A DNA stretch of 64,000 nucleotides from Nocardiopsis ansamitocini (GTDB lineage: Bacteria > Actinomycetota > Actinomycetes > Streptosporangiales > Streptosporangiaceae). The DNA lies in NCBI RefSeq assembly GCF_030268225.1, contig NZ_BSQG01000003.1:468991-532990 (forward strand). The letters are read 5' to 3'. Made by a program: the position numbers and the translations under genes. This document shows positions 1 through 11,205 of the stretch, one piece after another (positions within the stretch are counted from its first letter, which is position 1; every line of letters begins with the position of its first letter). The notes beneath the pieces are model-generated. The model was not told where the DNA came from and ran no database searches. It worked only from the letters and a program-made list of their open reading frames with translations.

Positions 1-1
1 C

Positions 2-1216
<1,215 letters not shown>

Positions 1217-1641
1217 TCCAGGCGCTACGTACTCGATCGTGGTCTCGGTGCGGGCTGGTGGTTCTTCCTCAAGGGAGACCCCGGCCCGCACGTTTGTGCC
1301 GGTGTTCCCCGGTGGTGGACCCGGGACGGTTCACGATCGGTCCATGGTTCCCGTATCCGGGGCGCAAGCACCACCGCCGTACTGTGGGCGGACAGCCCCG
1401 TCCGCAGCCATAATGATGCAGCGTGCGGTGTATGGCCCAGATAAAGCACCGATGCAGCATTGTGACCTGGTTTCCGCGGTGGTGCGGGTGGCGTGTTCTC
1501 GCTGCCCCTGATTGCTGTGCGGCTGCCCGGGGTGGTTCCCTTCGGCTGTGCGGACACAGTTGAATCATCCCTGAGGTATGTCGGCAAATGTTATTGAAAG
1601 TCGCTTTTCCTGGTTGCCGTGATCGGTAGTCTTCTGTATCC
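1217..1641. other. Gene-free interval downstream of the sigma factor gene
   Basis: About 425 bases without a convincing gene. The short ORFs here have no recognisable domain. A small hairpin (gcggac, 6-nt loop, gtccgc, about 1388-1405) is the only structure I noticed and it has no T tract. The right end (TAGTCT at 1627-1632) could be a -10 element for the next gene, whose ATG lacks an obvious ribosome-binding site. Confidence 0.5.
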
Positions 1642-2658
1642 ATGGGGCTATTCGGGCGCAAAGCCGCCGATAAGACGCAAGACGCGCTCGTTCGTACCCT
1701 CGTCGACGGACGCTGTTGGAACGACCCTGCTCTGGATGCCGGGGTCGACGCGGTCGAGGAAGGCCATCTGACCGCCGGCCTGACCCTGCTCAAAGAGTCA
1801 CGGACCGACCCCGAGCTGCGGTCGCTCTATGTGGAGGCCCTCGGCAACGCCGCCATCGGACGCAGTGGTCAGGTACACGGCCTCCTGACGGAGGACACCG
1901 CTCGTGAGGACGCCGCCGACATCCTGTTGTGGCTGGGACGCACGCTGATCGACGAGGCATGGGAGATCCGTGGTGCGGGGAGCGCGGACACGGTCGGAGC
2001 TGAGCGGTTCAAACTCTTCTTCGCGACCCTGGGCAACGCCCGGGAGCCGTTGCTGGCTGCCGCCGAGATCGCTGCCGACGATCCTGTCCCGTGGGAGTGC
2101 CTCCAGTGGTTCGCCCTGGGAATGCAACTGGAGCGCGACGAGAAGGACTACATCTGGCAGCGTGTGGTCGAGCGCTGTCCCACGCTGTATCCGGCGCACT
2201 GGGGGCGGGTTCAGACGCTGGCCGCCAAGTGGGGCGGCTCGCACGAGGAGATGCTCGAGTTCGCCCGGGGGTCGGTGGACATCGCGCCGCCCGGACATCC
2301 CCTGACCTCCATGGTCGCGCTGGCGCACGTCGAGCGGCTCATGGGACTCTTCGACGATCTCGCCCAGCGCAGGAAGTTCGTCGCCGCGGTCAAACTCAAC
2401 GTGCGCTACTACGACGAGCAGGTGCGTGACGAGCTGACCCGGGCCGCGCAGAAGTGGTGCGCCGCCCCGGTCGCCCATCCGCGGGATCTGCAGGCGCATC
2501 ACCAGTTCGGATGGGTCTTCAAGGAGGCCCAGGAGAAAGAGCGCGCCCGCTGGCACCTCTACCAGGTGGGGGACAGGGTGCACCACTGGCCGTGGGCGAG
2601 CACGGGAAAACCGGTCGAGGCATTTGCCAAGGCGCTGAGCAGCCTGGGCCTGGCCTAG
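1642..2658 (+). CDS. Conserved actinobacterial protein of unknown function, helical-repeat-like
   Basis: A 338-residue protein with no signal peptide or membrane segment. I do not recognise a named family with confidence. It is built of amphipathic helices with repeated Leu/Ala spacing, for example HLTAGLTLLKESRTDPELRS near residue 45 and WECLQWFALGMQLERDEKDY near residue 150, which suggests a TPR-like or alpha-solenoid fold. It resembles uncharacterised proteins in which workload-like helical repeats are scored around a WxxLGRxLIDEAW segment. Codon usage is typical of the neighbourhood, so it is a real gene. It stands alone, converging on yaaA. The ATG has no clear Shine-Dalgarno sequence. 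Confidence 0.8.
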   Translation: MGLFGRKAADKTQDALVRTLVDGRCWNDPALDAGVDAVEEGHLTAGLTLLKESRTDPELRSLYVEALGNAAIGRSGQVHGLLTEDTAREDAADILLWLGRTLIDEAWEIRGAGSADTVGAERFKLFFATLGNAREPLLAAAEIAADDPVPWECLQWFALGMQLERDEKDYIWQRVVERCPTLYPAHWGRVQTLAAKWGGSHEEMLEFARGSVDIAPPGHPLTSMVALAHVERLMGLFDDLAQRRKFVAAVKLNVRYYDEQVRDELTRAAQKWCAAPVAHPRDLQAHHQFGWVFKEAQEKERARWHLYQVGDRVHHWPWASTGKPVEAFAKALSSLGLA

Positions 2659-2744
2659 GTGCGGGCGGGGCCTGCCGGCGCCCTCGGTCGTTCGTTCGGC
2701 GGGAGGTACCGTCCTGCACCACCCTCGGGGCGGGGAGGCGCGGA

Positions 2745-3542
2745 TCAGCCGGTGACGACGACATCGAGTGAGAACGGCTTCCCCCGACGTTCGGGGGAGC
2801 GCAGTTCGACAGTATGCCCGAGACCACCGAGCGTCTCGGCGAGTTCGTGTGGGGTCTGTGGGGACAGCCCCTCGGCCAGGAGGGTGTGGGCGATCTCACC
2901 GCGGGTGGCCTTGGCCATGTGACTCACCACCGACCGTTTGGCCACTCCCTCCGTCACCGCCTCGCGGAGAACCCGGACGGTGACCGTCCGTTCGGCGGTG
3001 TCGGCATCGGGTCGAAAGGCTGCGGCGTAGGCCGCGGAGCGGCAGTCCACGACGAGTTGCCCCGCCGCCCGTTTGCCCAGGGCTTCGCTCAGATGGCCGC
3101 GCCAGAAGGCCCCGAGGGCTCCCAGGGGCGGCAGTTTCACCCCCATGGACAGCCGGTAGGGGGGAAGCGCGTCCCGTGGCCCCACGACGCCCCACAGGCC
3201 CGAGAAGATCAGTGTCGACTCCTCGGTCAGGGCGGAGGTGGAGCCGGCCAGCAGTTCGGGAAGCCCGAGTGCGTCGTAGAGCACCCCGGTGTAGAGGTCA
3301 GCGGCCCGCAGTGTTGCGGAGGTACGCAATTCCCGGTTGCGGTGGAGCGCGTCGGTCTGTCCGGGAGTGAGCCCCAGCACCTTCCTCGCCTCGGCTTCAG
3401 GACGTGCGCACACTGCTTCGAGCGCCGTCATGACCTGCTCGCGAGCCGGAGTGACCTCGCTGAGGCCGAGTTCGGTGAGCTCCAGCGCGGATCCGTTGCC
3501 GGTGGTCGCCTTTCCCTCTGAAGGGGGCAGGAGGATGAGCAT
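2745..3542 (-). CDS. yaaA: Peroxide stress protein YaaA (DUF328/UPF0246)
   Basis: This 265-residue protein begins MLILLPPSEGK, the signature of the YaaA family, which lowers intracellular free iron and limits oxidative damage during peroxide stress in Escherichia coli. The internal motifs LYTGVLYDALGLPEL and LIFSGLWGVVGPRDALPPYRL are also family hallmarks, and the length fits (about 250-260). The family binds DNA in vitro in the E. coli case; no enzymatic activity should be assumed here. It converges on the gene to its left and has its own promoter region to the right. Confidence 0.93.
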   Translation of the reverse strand: MLILLPPSEGKATTGNGSALELTELGLSEVTPAREQVMTALEAVCARPEAEARKVLGLTPGQTDALHRNRELRTSATLRAADLYTGVLYDALGLPELLAGSTSALTEESTLIFSGLWGVVGPRDALPPYRLSMGVKLPPLGALGAFWRGHLSEALGKRAAGQLVVDCRSAAYAAAFRPDADTAERTVTVRVLREAVTEGVAKRSVVSHMAKATRGEIAHTLLAEGLSPQTPHELAETLGGLGHTVELRSPERRGKPFSLDVVVTG

Positions 3543-3615
3543 GGGCGGCCTTCGTCGTCTCGGGCCCTGCGGAGTGCGTGTGCCCCGCAGGCGAAAATGC
3601 TCAGGGCAAAGACAT

Positions 3616-3647
3616 CGGCGGCGGCCCCGGGAGAGGGGCCGCCGCCG
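3616..3647. terminator. GC-rich hairpin after the DUF7455 gene
   Basis: A perfect 13-bp inverted repeat (arms 3616-3628 and 3635-3647, 6-nt loop) lies just downstream of the minus-strand DUF7455 gene and before yaaA. There is no long T tract, which is common for actinomycete terminators. Confidence 0.6.
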
Positions 3648-3667
3648 GACGTCTTCCTTATCGAGTT

Positions 3668-3913
3668 CTAACGGTCGTCCTCAGCCACATCGGCCTTGGT
3701 CGAGTGGAGTCGGTCGGTCTCGTCCTGGATTTCCGACGCAATCTTGCGGATCGAGTCATCGTGCTTGCGCATGTGGTGGGCGCAGAACAGAAGTTCACCA
3801 CCGGAGCTGAGCACCACGCGGACGTACGCCTGTGCGCCGCACCGGTCGCAACGGTCAGCAGCCGTCAGCGGCTGGGTGGGGGCAAGAGTTCCAGTCACTT
3901 CGCCTTCCTCCAT
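3668..3913 (-). CDS. DUF7455 small zinc-binding-like protein
   Basis: An 81-residue protein with CDRCGAQAYVRVVL near residue 22 followed by LLFCAHHMRKHDD, a CxxC...CxxH arrangement that probably binds a metal ion. This matches the actinobacterial DUF7455 family, which often sits beside the principal sigma factor gene and parE, as here. The function is unknown. A charged helical tail (DETDRLHSTKADVAEDDR) follows. The start could alternatively be the GTG five codons in (VTGTLAP). It is transcribed divergently from parE. Confidence 0.88.
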   Translation of the reverse strand: MEEGEVTGTLAPTQPLTAADRCDRCGAQAYVRVVLSSGGELLFCAHHMRKHDDSIRKIASEIQDETDRLHSTKADVAEDDR

Positions 3914-4274
3914 ACTCGGCGTTAGTCACTCAGGACAACATCTAACCGGACGAAGAGCTTCCCGACCAGCTCTTCTGTACGCCGACAGCAGAATCGGCCC
4001 GGTTTGTGACCTACCTCTCCGCTTTGTCTAGTTGTCTGATCGGGGTTCTACCCTGCGACACGCGTGCTTACGCCGAAGCGCGGAAATGCGGCTTGCCACA
4101 ACTGCGGCTACCCTGCAATCCGAACTACTGTGCTATCGCACCCTTTGTTTGAGCGCGCGGAGATGGCCGCAGGGCCCGCGCGCTCGACTTTCACCGCCCC
4201 TGTCCGCCCGCGGCCAGACACCGGAGCGGCATCAGAGCTTGCTCCAGTCCTCAAGACATCGCAGGAGAGTCCAC
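3914..4274. promoter_or_regulatory. Divergent intergenic region between DUF7455 gene and parE
   Basis: About 360 bases that hold the promoters of both flanking genes. An open frame runs through it in phase with parE but lacks homology-like features, so I do not extend parE into it. A possible parE promoter is TTGTCT at 4024-4029 with CTACCC/TACCCT at 4048-4054 (18-19 bp spacing), which would leave a leader of roughly 210 bases. This promoter is only a pattern match. Confidence 0.35.
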
Positions 4275-6380
4275 GTGACCGCCCTCACCCAAGCCGTCCA
4301 CGACCCCGAGGACTACTCGGCTCGGCACCTTTCGGTCCTGGAAGGTCTGGAGGCGGTTCGCAAGCGGCCCGGTATGTACATCGGCTCCACCGACAGCCGG
4401 GGCCTCACCCACTGCATGTGGGAGATCATCGACAACGCCGTCGACGAGGCGCTGGGGGGCTACTGCACCCGCATCGACGTCGCCCTGTACCCCGACGGCT
4501 CGGTCGAAGTCCGTGACAACGGGCGCGGCATCCCGGTGGACATCGAACCCAAATCCGGGCTCAGCGGCATCGAACTGGTCATGACCAAGCTGCACGCCGG
4601 CGGTAAGTTCGGCAGCGGCTCCTACACCGCGTCGGGTGGTCTGCACGGTGTGGGCGCCTCCGTGGTGAACGCCCTCTCGGCCCGTCTGGACGTCGAGGTG
4701 GACCGTCAGGGGCACACCCACTCGATCAGTTTCCGTCGTGGCATCCCGGGTTCCTTCGCCGCTGCCGGCCCCGACACCGAGTTCACCCCCGGATCCGGTC
4801 TGTCCGAGGGCCGCCGCATCGCCAAGAAGGTCACCGGTACCCGGGTGCGGTTCTGGGCGGATCGCCAGATCTTCCTCAAAGAAGCCGACATCACCCGTTC
4901 CGCGCTGCTGGACCGCGCCCGCCAGACCGCCTTCCTCATCCCCGGTCTGACCATCGCCGTGCGCGACGAGCGGATCACCGAGGAGCCCCCCTACGAGGAG
5001 GAGTTCCGCTTCGACGGCGGAATCGGCGAGTTCTGCGGCTACCTCGCACCCGACCAGGGCCTCAACGACGTGCTGCGCATCGAGGGCACCGGCCAGTTCA
5101 CCGAGACCGTCCCGGTCCTCGACGACCAGGGGCACATGACCGCCACGGACGTCGACCGTCGCCTCGAAGTCGACGTCGCGTTGCGCTGGGGGACCGGTTA
5201 TGACACCACCGTGCGTTCCTTCGTCAACGTGATCGCCACCCCCAAGGGCGGCACCCACATGGCCGGGTTCGAACGGGCGCTGGTGCGGGTGATCAACGAC
5301 CAGTTGCGCACCACCAAGCTCCTCAAGGCCAGCGACGACCCGGTGAACAAGGAGGACGTCCTCGAAGGTCTTACCGCCGTGATCACCGTCCGGTTGCCGG
5401 AGCCCCAGTTCGAGGGCCAGACCAAGGAGATCCTCGGGACCTCTGCGGCCAGCCGGATCGTCTCCCAGGTCGTGGGCAAGGAGATCCGGGCCTTCCTCAC
5501 TTCGACCAAGCGTGCGGAGAAGCAGCAGGCCCGCACGGTCCTGGAGAAGGTCGCCAACGCGGCCAAGGCCCGTCTGGCGGCCCGCCAGCAGCGTGAGACC
5601 CAGCGCCGTAAGAACGCCCTGGAGTCCTCTGCGCTGCCGGCCAAGCTGGTGGACTGCCGCAGTGAGGGGCTGGACCGCAGCGAGTTGTTCATCGTCGAGG
5701 GCGACTCCGCCCTGGGCACGGCCAAACTCGCCCGCGACTCCGAGTTCCAGGCGCTGCTGCCAATTCGCGGCAAGATCCTCAACGTGCAGAAGTCCTCGGT
5801 CGCGGACATGCTCAAAAACGCCGAATGCGCGGCGATCCTCCAGGTCATCGGGGCGGGGTCCGGGCGTACCTTCGACCTTGAGGCGGCCCGCTACGGCCGG
5901 GTCATCCTGATGGCCGACGCGGATGTCGACGGCGCGCACATCCGGTGCCTGCTCCTGACGCTCTTCTACCGTTACATGCGCCCGATGCTTGAGGCCGGCC
6001 GGGTCTTCGCCGCTGTGCCACCGCTGCACCGCATCGAGCTCACCAACGTCCGCAAGAAGCGCGGCGCCAAGCCCGAGGACCGCTACATCTACACCTACTC
6101 CGATGCCGAGCTGCACCGAAAGACGCTCGAACTGGACAAGAAGGGCATCTCCTGGAAGGAGCCCGTCCAGCGTTACAAGGGTCTGGGCGAGATGGACGCC
6201 GACCAGTTGGCGGAGACCACCATGGACCCGCGTTTTCGCACTCTGCGGCGTATCCGTGTCGAACACGCGGAAGAGGCGGCCTCGGTGTTCGACCTTCTCA
6301 TGGGCAACGAGGTCGCCCCCCGCCGTGAGTTCATCAGCAAGGGCGCCCAGGAGCTCGACCTGGCGCGGATCGACGCTTAG
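4275..6380 (+). CDS. parE: DNA topoisomerase IV subunit B (ParE-type, GyrB family)
   Basis: The ATPase subunit of a type IIA topoisomerase, which with ParC decatenates daughter chromosomes. About 701 residues. The GHKL ATPase motifs are EIIDNAVDEALGG, VRDNGRGIPVD and GLHGVGASVVNALS; the TOPRIM metal site is FIVEGDSALGTAKLARDSEF plus MADADVDGAHIR; PIRGKILNV and KGLGEMDADQL follow. I chose the GTG at 4275 because GGAGAG lies 6-11 bases upstream and the protein then starts like its relatives (VTALTQAVHDPEDYSARHLSVLEG). It is annotated ParE rather than GyrB because it lacks the longer GyrB extensions, pairs with a ParC-like gene nearby, and neighbours the principal sigma gene, as I recall for Streptomyces parE. 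Confidence 0.93.
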   Translation: MTALTQAVHDPEDYSARHLSVLEGLEAVRKRPGMYIGSTDSRGLTHCMWEIIDNAVDEALGGYCTRIDVALYPDGSVEVRDNGRGIPVDIEPKSGLSGIELVMTKLHAGGKFGSGSYTASGGLHGVGASVVNALSARLDVEVDRQGHTHSISFRRGIPGSFAAAGPDTEFTPGSGLSEGRRIAKKVTGTRVRFWADRQIFLKEADITRSALLDRARQTAFLIPGLTIAVRDERITEEPPYEEEFRFDGGIGEFCGYLAPDQGLNDVLRIEGTGQFTETVPVLDDQGHMTATDVDRRLEVDVALRWGTGYDTTVRSFVNVIATPKGGTHMAGFERALVRVINDQLRTTKLLKASDDPVNKEDVLEGLTAVITVRLPEPQFEGQTKEILGTSAASRIVSQVVGKEIRAFLTSTKRAEKQQARTVLEKVANAAKARLAARQQRETQRRKNALESSALPAKLVDCRSEGLDRSELFIVEGDSALGTAKLARDSEFQALLPIRGKILNVQKSSVADMLKNAECAAILQVIGAGSGRTFDLEAARYGRVILMADADVDGAHIRCLLLTLFYRYMRPMLEAGRVFAAVPPLHRIELTNVRKKRGAKPEDRYIYTYSDAELHRKTLELDKKGISWKEPVQRYKGLGEMDADQLAETTMDPRFRTLRRIRVEHAEEAASVFDLLMGNEVAPRREFISKGAQELDLARIDA

Positions 6381-6472
6381 TCAGGGCCGGGCGGTGCGGG
6401 GAACGACTCCCTGTACCGCCCGCTCCCCGTACGGCACGACCTTTCTCGGCGCACACCCTGCCCCGACGGCCG

Positions 6473-7591
6473 TCAGGCCGGTGGGGCCCATTCACCGTCG
6501 GTCAGGAAGCGCTCCAGCGCCGCGGTGTAGGGCGCGAGGTCCATGCCCTGGGCCGCCACCCAGTCGTCGTCGTAGTAGCTGTGCCGGTAGCGTTCGCCGC
6601 CGTCGCAGATCAGGGTCACCACACTGCCCCGGGTGCCGTTCCGGCGCATCCGGGCCACCAGCTGCCATACCCCCCACAGGTTGGTCCCGGTGGAGCCACC
6701 CGCGCACAGTCCCATGACGGTGTCCAGATGTCGGGCCGCCGCGATACTCGCGGCGTCGGGCACCGGAATCATCAGGTCGATCACCGAGGGCACGAAACTG
6801 GGCTCCATCCGGGGCCGCCCGATCCCTTCGATGCGCGAGGGCATCCCGGTGGCATAGTCGGCAGTGTCGGTCACCCAACCGGGGAAGAACGCGGAGTTCT
6901 CCGGGTCGACCACGGCCAGACCGGTGCGATGGCGGCGATAGCGCAGGTAGCGGCCGATCGTCGCCGATGTGCCCCCGGTCCCCGCCCCCATCACGATCCA
7001 CTCCGGGACCGGATAGCGTTCCAGTTCCAGCTGCTGGAAGATCGATTCGGCGATGTTGTTGTTGCCCCGCCAGTCCGTGGCGCGTTCGGCGTAGGTGAAC
7101 TGGTCCATGTAGTGGTGGTTGGGCTTCGCCGACAGCCGTTCGGCCTCGGTGTACATCTCGTCGGGCACGTCCACGAAGTGACATCGCCCGCCATAGCGTT
7201 CGATGAGCGCGATCTTCTCGGGGCTGGTACTGCGCGGCACCACGGTCACGAAATCCACTCCGACGAGCCGGGCGAAGTACGCCTCCGATACCGCCGTCGA
7301 TCCCGAGCTGGCCTCCACCACCGTGGTGTGCTCGGTGATCCACCCGTTGGCCAGCGCGTAGAGGAAGAGCGATCGGGCCAGTCGGTGTTTGAGGCTGCCG
7401 GTCGGGTGCACCGACTCGTCTTTGAGGTAGAGGTCGATTCCCCATTCCGCGGGCAGCGGGAAAACGTGCAGGTGGGTGTCGGCGCTGCGGTTGGCGTCGG
7501 CCTGCACTCTGCGGATCGCCTCGTCCACCCAGGCGCGGGCGCTGGTGCTGGTGCGATCGACCCAGGCTGGCTCGTCTGGCTGCGCTCTCAT
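6473..7591 (-). CDS. cds1: PLP-dependent cysteine synthase-fold enzyme, Cds1-like L-cysteine desulfhydrase
   Basis: A 372-residue fold-type II PLP enzyme. The PLP lysine sits at about residue 69 in [20 protein letters not shown], followed by the substrate loop [17 protein letters not shown] and the glycine-rich phosphate site [20 protein letters not shown]. Segments such as [21 protein letters not shown] and [13 protein letters not shown] match, from memory, the Mycobacterium tuberculosis enzyme Cds1 (Rv3684), which releases hydrogen sulfide, pyruvate and ammonia from L-cysteine. Transfer of that activity is an inference; the alternative is a cysteine synthase-like enzyme with another substrate. 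It is transcribed alone, toward parE, with a strong terminator between it and the upstream TPR gene. Confidence 0.88.
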   Translation of the reverse strand: MRAQPDEPAWVDRTSTSARAWVDEAIRRVQADANRSADTHLHVFPLPAEWGIDLYLKDESVHPTGSLKHRLARSLFLYALANGWITEHTTVVEASSGSTAVSEAYFARLVGVDFVTVVPRSTSPEKIALIERYGGRCHFVDVPDEMYTEAERLSAKPNHHYMDQFTYAERATDWRGNNNIAESIFQQLELERYPVPEWIVMGAGTGGTSATIGRYLRYRRHRTGLAVVDPENSAFFPGWVTDTADYATGMPSRIEGIGRPRMEPSFVPSVIDLMIPVPDAASIAAARHLDTVMGLCAGGSTGTNLWGVWQLVARMRRNGTRGSVVTLICDGGERYRHSYYDDDWVAAQGMDLAPYTAALERFLTDGEWAPPA

Positions 7592-7633
7592 GCCCAGCAG
7601 CTTAGATCAGGCGGTGTTTCGTCTTCTCGAACA

Positions 7634-7677
7634 CGCAAAGGGCCGCCCTCCCGGACCCGGGAGGGCGGCCCTTTGCG
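7634..7677. terminator. Strong 21-bp hairpin between TPR gene and cds1
   Basis: A perfect 21-bp inverted repeat (arms 7634-7654 and 7657-7677, 2-nt centre) lies between two minus-strand genes. The arms begin and end with CGCAAAGGG/CCCTTTGCG. It should end the transcript of the TPR gene before cds1. It is one of the longest perfect stems in the window. Confidence 0.8.
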
Positions 7678-7695
7678 AATCGGGCTGTTGCGGGG

Positions 7696-8022
7696 TCAGT
7701 CCAGTGACCCGCCCGACATCACCGCGTGCATCCTGCGGTAGGGAGCGGCCTCTGCGCCGCGGTTCTGTCGTTCCAGGGAGCGCGCCAACGCGATGTGCGC
7801 CCAGGCGTCGCACGGGTCGAGCTCGATGATCCTGCGGAAGGTCTCCTCGGCTCGGGAGAGCTGGGCGGAGTGGAAGTAGGCCCTGCCCAAAAGCTCCAGG
7901 ACGGTGCGGTTGTCGGGGGACTCCTCGGCGAGCGGCGCCAGTAGTCGCGCGGCTCCGATCGGGTCGCCGAGGTCGAAGGACCGCCGGCCGCGGGCGTAGG
8001 TGTCGTAGGTCGTCTCCGCCAT
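7696..8022 (-). CDS. Small tetratricopeptide repeat protein
   Basis: A 108-residue cytoplasmic protein made almost entirely of TPR helices: a degenerate first repeat (YARGRRSFDLGDPIGAARLL), then LELLGRAYFHSAQLSRAEET and AHIALARSLERQNRGAEAAP, each with the usual Leu/Gly/Tyr/Ala spacing. TPRs bind other proteins; the partner is unknown. Small TPR proteins of this type sit next to parC in other actinobacteria, as far as I recall. I use the second methionine (8022) because AAGGGAG lies 5 bases upstream; a start at 8037 would add MKGVR. Confidence 0.85.
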   Translation of the reverse strand: MAETTYDTYARGRRSFDLGDPIGAARLLAPLAEESPDNRTVLELLGRAYFHSAQLSRAEETFRRIIELDPCDAWAHIALARSLERQNRGAEAAPYRRMHAVMSGGSLD

Positions 8023-8115
8023 GCGAACTCCCTTCATCAGGGATCACAACAGTGGTGCGGAGTAGGACATTCCCCACCTTCGCGTGTCCGACACCGATCG
8101 GTGCAGCGCGCCTCC

Positions 8116-8619
8116 TCACTCCGTGACGGGGGTAACCGTGCCGGTGTCCACGTCGTACACCGCACCGGCCACGGCCAGGTTCTTCGGCAACAGCGGGTGG
8201 TGGCGGATGCGCTCCAAGTCGTGGCGCAACGCTCCCAGCTGGTCCTTGTCGGTGTGGAACTCCAGACTGCGGGTGTCCACCCCGTGCCGTGCGGCGATGA
8301 TGTCGTGCACCTCCGCGTCCCCCGACACCGACGCCATCTTGCAGCGGGTGTGCGGGAGCACCATGACCCGGTCCACCCCGAGCAGGTAGACCGCCAGCAC
8401 CAGGGTGCGCAGAGTGTCATCGGTGACGCGGGCGCCGGCGTTGCGCAAGATCTTGGCGTCGCCGGGTTTGAGCCCGAGCATCTCCAGCGGTTCGATTCGA
8501 GAGTCCATGCACGTCACGAGGGCCAGGCCACGCGCGGCCACGGGTTGCAGGCCACCGAGGTGGAACCGGCGGACATAGTCCGCGTTCGCGGTGAGGACGT
8601 CGTCGAAGGCATCGGTCAC
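8116..8619 (-). CDS. Beta-class carbonic anhydrase
   Basis: A 167-residue enzyme interconverting carbon dioxide and bicarbonate. The zinc ligands of the beta class are visible: Cys37 and the Asp-Arg dyad in LVTCMDSRIEPLEMLGL, and His90/Cys93 in VMVLPHTRCKMAS. ILRNAGARVTDDTLRTLVLA is the typical fold-defining segment. Length and motifs fit the short mycobacterial-type subgroup (Rv1284-like). The GTG at 8619 is preferred because GGAGG lies about 6 bases upstream; an open frame continues 15 codons further but with no family similarity. It follows parC on the same strand, with a hairpin between. Confidence 0.93.
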   Translation of the reverse strand: MTDAFDDVLTANADYVRRFHLGGLQPVAARGLALVTCMDSRIEPLEMLGLKPGDAKILRNAGARVTDDTLRTLVLAVYLLGVDRVMVLPHTRCKMASVSGDAEVHDIIAARHGVDTRSLEFHTDKDQLGALRHDLERIRHHPLLPKNLAVAGAVYDVDTGTVTPVTE

Positions 8620-8662
8620 AGTTTCCTCCAGGAACGGTTGTGCAGGATGAGGACAGCATGGC

Positions 8663-8698
8663 AAAGCCGTGCCGACCGATGTGGGTCGACACGGCTTT
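8663..8698. terminator. Hairpin between parC and carbonic anhydrase gene
   Basis: Two 15-base arms (8663-8677 and 8684-8698) pair with a single mismatch around a 6-nt loop; the outer part is AAAGCCGTG/CACGGCTTT. It lies just after the parC stop and should end that transcript. Confidence 0.65.
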
Positions 8699-8715
8699 TC
8701 GCCGGATGCCGGGCG

Positions 8716-11205
8716 TCAGCTCGTCGAGAGCGCCGCCGCGACCTCACCAGTATCGGACCGTCCCGTTCCGACCACGGCGATGGGGCGGGGCAACGCCTCG
8801 CCGGAGCCGTCGCGGCGGGGGTCGGCGTCGGGCAGACGGACGGGGCCGCCATCGGCACGGAAGGCGCGTGCGGGTGCGCGGCCGATCCAGGCGAACAGCA
8901 GTACGTCCTCGCCCTTGAGGAAGCGTTGGCAGCGCACGCCGCCGGTGGCCCGTCCCTTGACCGGGTAGGCCGCCAGCGGGGTGGTCTTTCCGCTGCCGGC
9001 CTGGGTCCCGGCAAGGGCCTGGCTGCTGCCGGCGATCGTCACCACCACGCAGTCGTCGGGGTGGGTGGGCGCGCCGAACCACAGCGCATGGGCGTCCTCG
9101 GACAGCTTCACCCCGGCCACGCCGCCGGCAGGCCGGCCCTGGGTACGTACCGACGAGGCGGGGAAGCGCAGCAGCTGCCCCTCGGAGGTGATGAAGACGA
9201 GGTCCTCGTCCCCGGTGACGAGCTGGGTCGCGCCGACCAGCCGGTCGCCTTCCCTGAGGTTGATGACCTCGAAATCGTCCTTGTTCTGCGGGAAGTCGCC
9301 GCCGACCCGCTTCACGATTCCCTGGCGGGTGCCCAGGACGAGACCCGGACCGTCGGCGGCCAGCGAGGCGAGCGCGATCACCTGCTCGTCGCCGTCCAGT
9401 TCGACGAACTCGGTGACCGGTGAGCCGGCGGCCAGCGCGGGGGAGTCTCCCGCCTGGGTCGGCAGCTCGGGGAGCTCGAGTACCGGGACCTTGATCAGTC
9501 GGCCCAGGTCGGTGACCAGAGCGAACTCGCCGCGCACGGTGGTGCGCAGGTTGGCGGCCAGGGCGTCGTGCTTGGCGCGCGGCCCCTCGAACATCGGGGG
9601 CAAGGCGGCCCCGGCGCTACGGCCGAGCATCCCGCTGCTGCTGAGCAGTACGTGACAGGGATCGTCGCCGACCTCCAGCGGGACAGCGGAGCTTCGGGTG
9701 GCGCCGTTGCTCTCCTTGAGAACCGTGCGGCGCGGGGTGGCGAACTCCTTGGCGACCTCGGCCATCTCCTTGGAGACGACCTTGCGCAGCAAGGTGTCGG
9801 ACTCCAGGATCGCGGTCAGCTCGGCGATCTCCCGGTTGAGCTGGTCGCGTTCGGTCTCCAGTTCGAGCTTGTCGTACTTGGTCAGGCGCCGCAGCGGCGT
9901 GTCCAGGATGTAGCGGGCCTGGGTGTCGGACAGCTCGAACGTCGTCATCAGGCGCTGGCGCGCCTGGCCGGAGTCCTCGGAGTCGCGGATAAGCGCGATG
10001 ACCTCGTCGATGTTGATCAACGCGATCAACAGACCGGCGACCAGGTGCAGTCGTTCCTGGCGTTTGCCCCGACGGTGTTCGCACCGCCGGCGTACTACGT
10101 CGAGGCGGTGCTGCACGTAGACCGACAGCAGTTGGCGCAACCCCAGGGTCTGGGGCTGGCCGTCCACCAGCGCCACGTTGTTGATGCCGAAGGACTCCTC
10201 CATCGGCGTCAAACGGTACAGCTCCTCAAGGACGGCTTCGGGATTGAAGCCGTTCTTGAGCTCGATGACCAACCGCAGCCCCTGGTTACGGTCGGTGAGG
10301 TCTTTGAGGTCGGAGACGCCCTGCAGTTTCTTGGCCTGGACCAGGTCCTTGATCCGGCTGACGACCTTCTCCGGGCCGACGTTGTAGGGCAGTTCGGTCA
10401 CGACCAGGCCGGTGCGGCGCGGGGTGATCTTCTCGACGGCCACGGTGGCGCGGGTGCGAAACACCCCGCGACCCTTGGTGTAGGCGTCGCGGATGCCGTC
10501 GAGTCCGTTGATGGTTCCGCCGGTGGGCAGGTCGGGCCCCGGAACGAACTCCATCAGGTCTTCGAGAGTGGCCTCGGGGTTGGCGATGAGGTGCCGCGCC
10601 GCGGCGACGACCTCCCCCAGGTTGTGCGGGGCCATGTTGGTGGCCATGCCCACCGCGATCCCGGACGCGCCGTTGACCAGGAGGTTGGGGAACGCCGCCG
10701 GCAGGACCTCCGGTTCGTTCTCCTGGCCGTCGTAGTTGGGCCGGAAGTCCACGACGTCCTCGTCGATGGACGCCACCATCATCCTGGCGGCCGGATTGAG
10801 CCGGGCTTCGGTGTAGCGCATGGCCGCGGGAGCGTCGTCGCCGCCCAGCGAACCGAAGTTTCCGTGCCCGTCCACCAGGGGGACCCGCATGGCGAAGGAC
10901 TGGCTCAACCGCACGAGCGCGTCGTAGATCGAGCCGTCACCGTGCGGGTGCAGCTTGCCCATGACCTCGCCCACCACGCGGGCGCACTTGACGTGCGCGC
11001 GCTCGGGCCGCAGTCCCATCTCGTTCATCTGGTAGAGGATGCGCCGCTGGACGGGCTTCATCCCGTCCCGGGCGTCTGGGAGCGCACGCTGGTAGATGAC
11101 CGAGTACGCGTACTCCAGGAAACTGCCACGCATTTCCTCGGAGACGTCGATATCGATGATCTTCTCGGCGAGTTCCTCTGGGGGCGGGGACGTAGTACGG
11201 GCCAT
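8716..11205 (-). CDS. parC: DNA topoisomerase IV subunit A (ParC-type, GyrA family)
   Basis: The DNA breakage-reunion subunit of the type IIA topoisomerase partnered with ParE. About 829 residues. It has the quinolone-determining segment [18 protein letters not shown] (residues 84-100), the catalytic tyrosine at about residue 131 in [14 protein letters not shown], the coiled-coil tower and a C-terminal beta-propeller. No GyrA-box (QRRGGKG-type) is present in the C-terminal half, which favours decatenating topoisomerase IV over gyrase. I start at the ATG at 11205 ([20 protein letters not shown]); an ATG three codons upstream is equally possible and neither has a strong ribosome-binding site. 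The open frame extends further but without family similarity. Confidence 0.92.
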   Translation of the reverse strand: MARTTSPPPEELAEKIIDIDVSEEMRGSFLEYAYSVIYQRALPDARDGMKPVQRRILYQMNEMGLRPERAHVKCARVVGEVMGKLHPHGDGSIYDALVRLSQSFAMRVPLVDGHGNFGSLGGDDAPAAMRYTEARLNPAARMMVASIDEDVVDFRPNYDGQENEPEVLPAAFPNLLVNGASGIAVGMATNMAPHNLGEVVAAARHLIANPEATLEDLMEFVPGPDLPTGGTINGLDGIRDAYTKGRGVFRTRATVAVEKITPRRTGLVVTELPYNVGPEKVVSRIKDLVQAKKLQGVSDLKDLTDRNQGLRLVIELKNGFNPEAVLEELYRLTPMEESFGINNVALVDGQPQTLGLRQLLSVYVQHRLDVVRRRCEHRRGKRQERLHLVAGLLIALINIDEVIALIRDSEDSGQARQRLMTTFELSDTQARYILDTPLRRLTKYDKLELETERDQLNREIAELTAILESDTLLRKVVSKEMAEVAKEFATPRRTVLKESNGATRSSAVPLEVGDDPCHVLLSSSGMLGRSAGAALPPMFEGPRAKHDALAANLRTTVRGEFALVTDLGRLIKVPVLELPELPTQAGDSPALAAGSPVTEFVELDGDEQVIALASLAADGPGLVLGTRQGIVKRVGGDFPQNKDDFEVINLREGDRLVGATQLVTGDEDLVFITSEGQLLRFPASSVRTQGRPAGGVAGVKLSEDAHALWFGAPTHPDDCVVVTIAGSSQALAGTQAGSGKTTPLAAYPVKGRATGGVRCQRFLKGEDVLLFAWIGRAPARAFRADGGPVRLPDADPRRDGSGEALPRPIAVVGTGRSDTGEVAAALSTS

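Noticed and set aside
4032-4274. Extending parE 81 codons upstream to the start of the open frame
   Set aside because: The extension reads like untranslated sequence (RRSAEMRLATTAATLQ...), and a GTG with a good ribosome-binding site at 4275 gives the family N-terminus.
4251-6266. 671-codon open frame on the minus strand opposite parE
   Set aside because: It is a GC-skew shadow of parE; it has no domain, low-complexity Gly/Val/Asp repeats and the opposite strand carries clear ATPase and TOPRIM motifs.
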